DNA of 64,000 nt from Acinetobacter sp. ANC 4805 (GTDB lineage: Bacteria > Pseudomonadota > Gammaproteobacteria > Pseudomonadales > Moraxellaceae): assembly GCF_022549495.1 (NCBI RefSeq), contig NZ_JAKZGD010000013.1, positions 1 to 64,000 of the forward strand, written 5' to 3'. How positions within the stretch are numbered: position 1 is the first letter of the stretch; the number at the start of each line of letters is the position of its first letter. A model generated the notes under the pieces. That model was given only the letters and a program-made list of their open reading frames with translations, did not search any database and was not told the origin of the DNA. Both the position numbers and the translations under genes were made by a program. Shown here piece after piece: positions 58,072-64,000 of the stretch.

Positions 58072-58155
58072 CTATTCACGATCAACATGCATAAATGCCA
58101 AAAATGGTTGACCGTGTGTTGCTTCATTAATTTTTAATAGAATTGAATAACTCAT
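58072..58155 (-). CDS. Isolated 27-residue small ORF
   Basis: ATG 58155 with AAAGGA eight bases upstream reads MSYSILLKINEATHGQPFLA followed by FMHVDRE and TAG at 58074-58072. It is too short for usual ORF lists. It stands in 400 bp of otherwise empty DNA and is followed at 60 bp by a strong stem, so it looks like a complete transcription unit with its own terminator. I know no homologue. It could be a leader peptide, a small regulatory protein, or the 5' remnant of a larger gene. Confidence 0.5.
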   Translation of the reverse strand: MSYSILLKINEATHGQPFLAFMHVDRE

Positions 58156-58288
58156 CGTAACCGTCCTTTTTTAAGTTTTAATATTTTTATATCTTTGTTT
58201 TATGCTTAAACATTTTTAATTGTGTGATGTAACATACATAAATCTAACTTTTTCAAGAAAAAAACCAACTGTTTTCATCGACTTTTTT

Positions 58289-58320
58289 TGATGAAAATAT
58301 TCATCATTTTTTTGCTACAA
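58289..58320 (+). promoter_or_regulatory. valS extended -10 promoter with inverted repeat
   Basis: TGCTACAAT with TACAAT at 58315-58320 is an extended -10; at the -35 position is GATGAA-AATA-TTCATC (58289-58304). The arms could bind a regulator or are simply AT-rich symmetry. Confidence 0.45.
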
Positions 58321-58358
58321 TAGATCTAATTTTTTATTCAATTTTAATCTTCTATACT

Positions 58359-61259
58359 ATGACTGACGCTCAATCTGCTCAAAATATTGCAACTACTTAC
58401 GATCCAACCGAGATCGAAAAGAAATGGTATCAAATCTGGGAACAACAAGGTTATTTCAAACCCTCAGGTCAAGGTGAATCATTCTGTATCATGATTCCAC
58501 CACCAAACGTCACGGGCAGCTTGCACATGGGTCATGGTTTTAACAATGCCATCATGGATGCCTTGACTCGCTACAACCGTATGTCTGGTAAAAATACCTT
58601 ATGGCAACCAGGTACTGACCATGCCGGTATTGCAACACAAATGGTCGTAGAACGTCAGCTTGGCGCACAAAACATCAGCCGTCATGACTTAGGTCGTGAA
58701 AAGTTCATTGAAAAGATTTGGGAATGGAAAGAACAATCTGGTGGTACGATTACTCGTCAGATCCGCCGTTTAGGTTCTTCAGTGGACTGGTCGCGTGAAC
58801 GTTTCACCATGGATGAAGGTTTATCGAATGCGGTGAAAGAAGTCTTCGTTAAACTACATGAAGATGGCTTAATTTACCGCGGTAAACGCCTCGTAAACTG
58901 GGATCCGAAACTGCAAACTGCCCTTTCTGATCTTGAAGTTGAGTCAGACAAAGAAGAAGCAGGTTCATTGTGGCACTTCAAATACTTCTTTGAAGACAAA
59001 TCGCTTCGTACACACGATGGTAAAGATCACATTGTTGTCGCTACGACTCGTCCTGAAACATTGTTAGGTGATACTGCCGTTGCTGTTGCACTTGATGATG
59101 AGCGTTATTCACACCTTGTTGGTCAGAACATTATCCTGCCAATTACAGGTCGTGCAGTTCCAATCGTTAAAGATGAATATGTAGATAAAGAATTCGGTAC
59201 AGGCTGCGTAAAAATTACGCCTGCACATGACTTCAATGACTATGAAGTCGGTAAGCGTTGTGAATTGCCGATTATCAACATCTTTAACAAAAATGCGGAA
59301 GTGTTGGCTGAGTTTGAATACATCGCCAAAGCAGGTGAGCAAATTTCTAAAACCATCGCTGCACCAGCAGACTACATTGGTTTAGAGCGTTTTGCTGCAC
59401 GTAAGAAATTGGTTGAACAAGCTGAAGCGGAAGACTGGTTAGATCAAATTCAACCTTATACGCTTAAACCACCTCGCGGTGACCGTTCAGGTGTGATCGT
59501 TGAGCCATTATTGACTGACCAATGGTATGTCAAAATTGCACCGCTTGCTGAGCCAGCGATTAAAGCAGTGAAAGATGGTGACATCAAATTTGTACCTGAG
59601 CAGTACAGCAACATGTACATGGCATGGATGAACAACATTCAAGACTGGTGTATCTCTCGTCAACTTTGGTGGGGTCATCGTATTCCCGCTTGGTACGATG
59701 CTGAAGGTAATGTATTCGTTGGTCGTGACGAAGCAGAAGTTCGTGCCAATAACAACATCCCTGCTGATGTTGCATTGAGTCAAGATGAAGATGTATTGGA
59801 TACATGGTTCTCTTCTGCGCTTTGGACATTCTCAACTTTAGGTTGGACTGGCGACAAAGCAAAAGATGCTGAAAACTATTTCCTCAATACCTTCCACCCG
59901 ACTGATGTGTTAGTGACTGGTTTTGACATTATCTTCTTCTGGGTTGCGCGCATGATCATGATGACCATGCACTTCATGAAAAATGAAGATGGTACGTCTC
60001 AAGTTCCGTTCAAAACTGTCTATGTACATGGTTTAGTTCGTGATGGCGAAGGTCAGAAGATGTCTAAGTCGAAAGGTAACGTACTTGACCCATTAGACCT
60101 GATTGACGGTGTAGACCTTGAAACCTTGGTACAAAAACGTACGACTGGTTTGATGAATCCGAAACAAGCGGCGAAGATTGAAAAATCAACCCGTAAAGAA
60201 TTCCCAGAAGGCATTCAAGCTTACGGTACAGATGCAGTGCGTTTCACTTTCTGTGCGCTTGCCAACACAGGTCGTGACATCAAGTTCGATATGAAGCGTG
60301 TTGAAGGTTACCGTAACTTCTGTAACAAGATTTGGAACGCAACCCGTTTCGTATTGATGAATGTTGAAGGTCAAACCGTGGGGCAAACTGCTCGTCCTGA
60401 TCTTTGGGAATTGCCTGAGCAGTGGATCATCAGCCGTTTACAAAAAGCGGAAGCTGCGGTTCAACAAGCCTTTGCAACCTATCGTTTGGACTTGGCTGCA
60501 CAAGCGATTTATGACTTCATCTGGAATGAATACTGCGACTGGTATGTAGAGTTGACCAAGCCAGTACTGAACGATGCTGAAGTGTCTGAAGAGCGTAAAG
60601 CTGAAGTTCGCCGTGTACTACTTGCCGTGATGGAAGCATCTTTACGTTTGGCTCATCCGTTGATGCCGTATTTGACAGAAGAAATCTGGCAAACCCTTGC
60701 GCCAATGCTCGGTATTGAAGGCAAAACGATTATGACTGCGGCATATCCTGTGCCTGCTCAAGAGAAAATCAATGAGCAAGCTGAAGCGGATATGCAATGG
60801 TTACAAGGTTTGATTGGTGCGGTACGTAACATCCGTGGTGAAATGGGCTTAGGTAATGCACGTTTATTACCAGTTCTACTTCAAAACACCACTGAAGCGG
60901 AAAAAGCACAGATCACCCGTATTGAAGCGTTGTTTAAAGCTTTAGCAAAAGTTGAAAGCATTACGTTCTTGGCGGATGCTGAACAACCACCATTGTCTTC
61001 ATCTTCTGTTGTGGGTCATGTGTCTGTATTTGTTCCAATGAAAGGTTTAATTGACCCGAAAGCGGAATTGGGTCGCCTACAAAAAGACTTAGACAAAGTG
61101 CAAAAGCAACATGACCAAATTGCAACTAAACTTGCAAATGAAGGGTTTGTGGCGAAAGCACCTGCTGCTGTAGTTGAAGGTGAAAAAGCGAAATTGGCTG
61201 AGTTTGCTGACCAGTTAGCGAAGATTAAAGCGAATATGGAGCAGATTGCTGCGCTTTAA
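58359..61259 (+). CDS. valS: Valyl-tRNA synthetase
   Basis: Class Ia aminoacyl-tRNA synthetase charging tRNA-Val (966 aa, usual length). The HIGH motif is in [20 protein letters not shown]; the editing domain (CP1, about 210-420) shows [18 protein letters not shown]; the KMSKS loop is [20 protein letters not shown]; the anticodon-binding helical domain follows. The C-terminus is the coiled coil typical of ValRS ([20 protein letters not shown]). It is the last housekeeping gene before the accessory patch at the right end of the window. Confidence 0.98.
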   Translation: MTDAQSAQNIATTYDPTEIEKKWYQIWEQQGYFKPSGQGESFCIMIPPPNVTGSLHMGHGFNNAIMDALTRYNRMSGKNTLWQPGTDHAGIATQMVVERQLGAQNISRHDLGREKFIEKIWEWKEQSGGTITRQIRRLGSSVDWSRERFTMDEGLSNAVKEVFVKLHEDGLIYRGKRLVNWDPKLQTALSDLEVESDKEEAGSLWHFKYFFEDKSLRTHDGKDHIVVATTRPETLLGDTAVAVALDDERYSHLVGQNIILPITGRAVPIVKDEYVDKEFGTGCVKITPAHDFNDYEVGKRCELPIINIFNKNAEVLAEFEYIAKAGEQISKTIAAPADYIGLERFAARKKLVEQAEAEDWLDQIQPYTLKPPRGDRSGVIVEPLLTDQWYVKIAPLAEPAIKAVKDGDIKFVPEQYSNMYMAWMNNIQDWCISRQLWWGHRIPAWYDAEGNVFVGRDEAEVRANNNIPADVALSQDEDVLDTWFSSALWTFSTLGWTGDKAKDAENYFLNTFHPTDVLVTGFDIIFFWVARMIMMTMHFMKNEDGTSQVPFKTVYVHGLVRDGEGQKMSKSKGNVLDPLDLIDGVDLETLVQKRTTGLMNPKQAAKIEKSTRKEFPEGIQAYGTDAVRFTFCALANTGRDIKFDMKRVEGYRNFCNKIWNATRFVLMNVEGQTVGQTARPDLWELPEQWIISRLQKAEAAVQQAFATYRLDLAAQAIYDFIWNEYCDWYVELTKPVLNDAEVSEERKAEVRRVLLAVMEASLRLAHPLMPYLTEEIWQTLAPMLGIEGKTIMTAAYPVPAQEKINEQAEADMQWLQGLIGAVRNIRGEMGLGNARLLPVLLQNTTEAEKAQITRIEALFKALAKVESITFLADAEQPPLSSSSVVGHVSVFVPMKGLIDPKAELGRLQKDLDKVQKQHDQIATKLANEGFVAKAPAAVVEGEKAKLAEFADQLAKIKANMEQIAAL

Positions 61260-61274
61260 GCAGTAGTTTGAATA

Positions 61275-61303
61275 AAAAATCCCCTCTATTGAGGGGGTTT
61301 TTA
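61275..61303. terminator. Bidirectional terminator, valS and the caspase-like gene
   Basis: AAAAATCCCCTC-TATT-GAGGGGGTTTTT with A/T tracts on both sides, reaching to the caspase gene's stop codon. Confidence 0.9.
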
Positions 61304-62083
61304 TTATCCAAACATAGGACGGTAATGTGCTGCACTATAAGGATTTATACTAATTGGTAAATAATCCTGAACATTCCCACCAATTTTAGGGTAAACATAT
61401 GTTGGATTTTGATTACCATCTGATCGAGGATTCAAACTTTTAACGTATTTCTCTGCTTGAGTATGTACTAGTATCGCCAACTTCGATTTATCGGTAGTGT
61501 GTTTAGAATATTCACTAGCATTTTTTAAAAATGAGCTCAAATAAACAGCTCCTTCAGAGCTATCGTATGAAACTTCATTTAATTCACATGAATAAAACAC
61601 AGCTCTTTGATTAACAGCTTTTGTTATTAATTCAGAATATATTCTTCGACTCTCAGCAATACTGAGATAATTTGTTTGACTATCTTCCATTGCAAATGTC
61701 GTAGAACGTTGGGATTTTTGTACTAAGTCTTCTGAAAAACTTCTGCAACAATCAAAAAAATTAATCTGTTTATCTGCAAATCCAAATAAAGCACTTTCTT
61801 CAATGGTTTCTTTTTGATTGTTTATCTGTATGTGAGTTTTTCTCCCATCGTTCCCACCATGTCCACTAAAGAAGACAAGGCAAAAATCAACTGGTGTCAA
61901 GCGTTGAATAGCTAACTTTAACTTTAAATTATTTAAGGTTGGATTCTTTATAATTTCAATTTCTGAATCATACCAAGAACCACCAGCTAAGCTCTTTAAA
62001 AAACTTACAATGTTGTCTGAATCTTTTGATAGACCTGGAAGTTTCCCATCATCGTTTACAAGAATTATGGCTTTTCTTTTCAT
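61304..62083 (-). CDS. Caspase-like (peptidase C14) protease
   Basis: A 259-residue protein of the caspase-like clan CD fold. After the first strand (KRKAIILVNDDGKLPGLSKD) and the helix, the catalytic histidine is His75 in LVFFSGHGGNDG, and the cysteine follows in QINFFDCCRSF (Cys113, in the D-x-C-R-S setting that recalls the QACRG of true caspases). The ~100 C-terminal residues are variable. I start at ATG 62083: it overlaps the stop of the upstream gene as TAATG and has GGGGA eight bases before it. Prokaryotic caspase-like proteins are often effectors in anti-phage systems; the role here is inferred from that and from the partner. Confidence 0.85.
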   Translation of the reverse strand: MKRKAIILVNDDGKLPGLSKDSDNIVSFLKSLAGGSWYDSEIEIIKNPTLNNLKLKLAIQRLTPVDFCLVFFSGHGGNDGRKTHIQINNQKETIEESALFGFADKQINFFDCCRSFSEDLVQKSQRSTTFAMEDSQTNYLSIAESRRIYSELITKAVNQRAVFYSCELNEVSYDSSEGAVYLSSFLKNASEYSKHTTDKSKLAILVHTQAEKYVKSLNPRSDGNQNPTYVYPKIGGNVQDYLPISINPYSAAHYRPMFG

Positions 62084-62571
62084 TAATTTTTCCCCAAGCA
62101 TTTATTAACCAAAGATACAAATTTTGCATCATAACTATCGATATTTTCATTCGGATCGTTCAATGGATTTTCCCAAGCTTTTTTATGCAAACGAATCCAA
62201 GACTTCATATTAATATGATTTTTTTGTATGCATTCATCATCATACTTACAGTGAGCACTTAATTTAGATAAATAATTAAAAACTAAAGTTGTAAAGTTAT
62301 AATAACGTAAAGCTTTTTCATCGCTATGTATGTTTGGATCCAAATGGTTCCAATTATCACAATACGCTTTTGACTCTAAATATGGATATTGAATAGAAAT
62401 TTGAAGAATTTCATTAAGCTCCTGATTGAGTTCACTCAACTTATCTTGTTTTTTCTCGCGAAAATGTAGAAATGTTACCCATAGTGATGAAATAATGACT
62501 GACACCAAAGTACCTATGCCTACTGGTATATACTTTATAAATTCGTTTGCTACTGATACTGGCTCTGCCAT
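62083..62571 (-). CDS. Membrane protein coupled to the caspase-like protease
   Basis: A 162-residue protein with one membrane segment at about residues 14-36 (KYIPVGIGTLVSVIISSLWV and following) and a mostly helical, charged cytoplasmic part (REKKQDKLSELNQELNEILQ, then SKAYCDNWNHLDPNIHSDEK). No domain known to me. A strong ribosome-binding site (GAGGGGGG) precedes ATG 62571. Its stop overlaps the caspase-like start by one base, so the two are made together. It could be a sensor, an anchor or the protease substrate. AT-rich composition and the mobile-looking surroundings suggest that the pair was acquired. Confidence 0.72.
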   Translation of the reverse strand: MAEPVSVANEFIKYIPVGIGTLVSVIISSLWVTFLHFREKKQDKLSELNQELNEILQISIQYPYLESKAYCDNWNHLDPNIHSDEKALRYYNFTTLVFNYLSKLSAHCKYDDECIQKNHINMKSWIRLHKKAWENPLNDPNENIDSYDAKFVSLVNKCLGKN

Positions 62572-62681
62572 ATTCCCCCCTCAAATTATAATTTTTAAGT
62601 TAATAAGAACCCTAAATTGGGATTAAATTAAAAATTTCAAGCAACTGATAAAAATAATTTTTATGATAATTTCCCAATAGA

Positions 62682-63050
62682 TTAAGGAGAGATATTTTTC
62701 AATTCAGAACATCTCTGCCACAAATCCTCCAACACTACATCAGTCCGACTCAACACATCATGATTCCAATATCGAACAACCGTTAAACCCAAAACCTCCA
62801 AAAACTTCGTCCGTTCAGCATCATACTCAATGGCATCATCCGTTCCATGCTGGCTGCCATCCAACTCAATCACTAAACCAATTTCATGACAGTAAAAATC
62901 CACAATATACGGCGCAATCACATGTTGTCTGCGAAATTTAAGATTCATAAATCGCTTAGCACGAAGCAATTGCCATATTAAGTGTTCTGCATCAGTGGCA
63001 TTAGTCCGCATAGCCTTGGCGAATTCTAATAATTGTGGGTCTAGTTTCAT
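62682..63050 (-). CDS. DUF559 endonuclease-domain protein
   Basis: A 122-residue protein of the DUF559 family, related to very-short-patch-repair-type endonucleases. The pattern is complete: TDAEHLIWQLLRAKRFMNLK at the start, FRRQHVIAPYIVDFYCHEIG, then VIELDGSQHGTDDAIEYDAE with the D and E of the PD-(D/E)xK-type site, and VVRYWNHDVL near the end. Catalysis has not been shown for most members. It stands between the caspase/membrane pair and a MITE-like repeat; such genes often travel with repeats and mobile elements. Confidence 0.9.
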   Translation of the reverse strand: MKLDPQLLEFAKAMRTNATDAEHLIWQLLRAKRFMNLKFRRQHVIAPYIVDFYCHEIGLVIELDGSQHGTDDAIEYDAERTKFLEVLGLTVVRYWNHDVLSRTDVVLEDLWQRCSELKNISP

Positions 63051-63071
63051 TTTTTCTCCTATTTTTAATTT

Positions 63072-63181
63072 CCCTCACCCCAGCCCTCTCCCTAAGGGAG
63101 AGGGAGCGTCCTTTGTGAATTTGATAGTTATTCGATACGCAATAAAGTTCCCTCTCCTTTCAGGAGAGGGCTAGGGAGAGG
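63072..63181. repeat. MITE-like palindromic element
   Basis: About 110 bp with imperfect ends CCCTCACCCCAGCCCTCTCC and the complement of CCTCTCCCTAGCCCTCTCC, each end forming its own hairpin (CCCTCTCCCTAAGGGAGAGGG on the left in two arms of ten; CCCTCTCCTTTCAGGAGAGGG likewise on the right), with about 46 bp of AT-rich sequence between. Lies between the DUF559 gene and the J-domain gene. Confidence 0.7.
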
Positions 63182-63196
63182 TATTTTTAAAAAAGC

Positions 63197-64000
63197 TTAC
63201 AATGCCCCATGCCCCAACAACATCTCTACCCCACTCAGCTTTTTCATATGCTTTAAACGCTCTTTTTCCCACTTCAATTGCTGCTTTAACTCCGCACAAT
63301 CCGCATCTATAGCTTTATACACATCACCAATATGCAGATGCTCGGCTTTCACTTTTTTCGCCAACTGAAAAGAATCCAAAATCTCATCAATTTGACTTTC
63401 TAACTGCTGACTTTGCGCATCCAAAGCCAGTTTATAAAATTTTACTTGTTCCACAGATAACTCTTTAGCCCCTACACCTTTATTTTGTTCCAACTGTAAC
63501 TGGAGTTTGAGTAAATAAAACAAATCCTGTTGTTCATACGCCTGACTCGCCTGTTGGAACAATTCAGTTTTTTCTGCTTTCTTCGACTCATCTTGCTCAC
63601 GGTCTGGATGAATCATTGCGGCAATTTTCAAATAGACTGTTTTCAACGATTGGGCTGCCATCTGCTCAGCTTGTTCACGTTTCTGCTGTTGTCTCAGTTG
63701 CTTGGCTTGTTCTCGTGCCTGTTGCTGCTCGGCAGCATATTGCTCAAAATCATCTTCTTCTAATTCTATATTTTGATCAAAATTTTCATTAAGTTCGAAC
63801 TGAACGGACTGTACTTTTTTATTCTGTTTCACTGATTGCTGTGCATGTTGCTGATAAAAGGTATCGATCTGCTTCACTAGCTCTAATCGTTCTTCATCCA
63901 ACATTTTAGAACGCTTTAACATTTGTGCAAGTTGAGTAATCTTTTCATCGAGTTGCTGCATATCCGCTTTGGAAAACTCATGGCTGTGTAACATATTCCA
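63197..64000 (-). CDS. J-domain-like coiled-coil protein, partial
   Basis: An open frame of at least 265 residues that runs out of the window without a stop or a clear start, so the N-terminus lies beyond 64000; the ATG at 63994 may be internal. It is rich in Gln, Lys, Glu and Ala, with coiled coil over about 10-135. A J-domain-like segment follows: VYLKIAAMIHPDREQDESKK carries the HPD motif, then FQQASQAYEQQDLFYLLKLQ. Acinetobacter genomes have such proteins labelled DnaJ-like. No zinc-finger or client domain is visible. Function unknown. Confidence 0.68.
   Translation of the reverse strand, partial: WNMLHSHEFSKADMQQLDEKITQLAQMLKRSKMLDEERLELVKQIDTFYQQHAQQSVKQNKKVQSVQFELNENFDQNIELEEDDFEQYAAEQQQAREQAKQLRQQQKREQAEQMAAQSLKTVYLKIAAMIHPDREQDESKKAEKTELFQQASQAYEQQDLFYLLKLQLQLEQNKGVGAKELSVEQVKFYKLALDAQSQQLESQIDEILDSFQLAKKVKAEHLHIGDVYKAIDADCAELKQQLKWEKERLKHMKKLSGVEMLLGHGAL

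Overview
The window reads as a chromosomal segment from a gammaproteobacterium of the genus Acinetobacter. The evidence is the trpS to sucDC-lpd-sucBA to sdhBADC to gltA arrangement, the PAP2-adeIJK efflux locus with AdeI/AdeJ/AdeK sequences close to those I know from A. baumannii, an Acinetobacter-type rpoD, AT-rich intergenic DNA, and a structured RNA in the place where the Acinetobacter sRNA Aar is known. The species cannot be fixed by reading alone.

Layout. 1-51: probable start of a transposase leaving the window. 0.2-3.8 kb: CPA1 antiporter, YpfJ-type metallopeptidase and DUF808 membrane protein. 4.0-7.8 kb: trpS, Aar-like sRNA, and a YqiJ/YqiK (NfeD-like/flotillin) membrane pair. 7.9-8.6 kb: an intact YezG-like immunity gene behind a frameshifted remnant that looks like the C-terminus of a polymorphic toxin. 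8.6-22.8 kb: TCA-cycle block, with sucCD, lpd, sucB and sucA, then sdhBADC, all on the minus strand, and gltA divergent on the plus strand. 22.9-30.9 kb: YARHG protein, DUF2306, DUF1289, trhO, dedA, tpm, UPF0149, PA3496-like, rpoD and DUF493. 30.9-38.7 kb: lipB, an SCP2-like/iron-ADH operon, an APC permease, a flavodoxin/HxlR divergent pair, trmL and cysG. 38.8-45.0 kb: serS, a DUF3298 lipoprotein, lolA, pirin, rpmA-rplU and ispB. 45.0-53.8 kb: Gcr-type membrane protein, PAP2 phosphatase and adeIJK. 53.9-58.2 kb: two YbjQ proteins, a DUF4116 repeat protein with an in-frame stop near its start, a Dph6-like ATPase, an SDR, an unknown protein and a 27-codon small ORF. 58.3-64.0 kb: valS, then an accessory patch with a caspase-like protease coupled to a small membrane protein, a DUF559 nuclease-like protein, a MITE-like repeat and a J-domain protein cut by the window end.

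How it works together. The suc, sdh and gltA genes supply 2-oxoglutarate dehydrogenase, succinyl-CoA synthetase, succinate dehydrogenase and citrate synthase. adeIJK forms a tripartite RND drug efflux pump, preceded by a PAP2 gene and one promoter that overlaps a perfect 22-bp palindrome. Most of the rest is housekeeping: translation, lipoylation, siroheme, quinone side chain, lipoprotein sorting.

Most worth following: the caspase-like/membrane two-gene module (61304-62571), the decayed toxin with its surviving immunity gene (7952-8547), the palindromic operator of the efflux operon (47168-47189), the nonsense-interrupted DUF4116 gene (54678-55745), the isolated small ORF (58072-58155), and three short elements with two hairpins and inverted ends (12317, 37270, 63072), one of them inside the suc operon.
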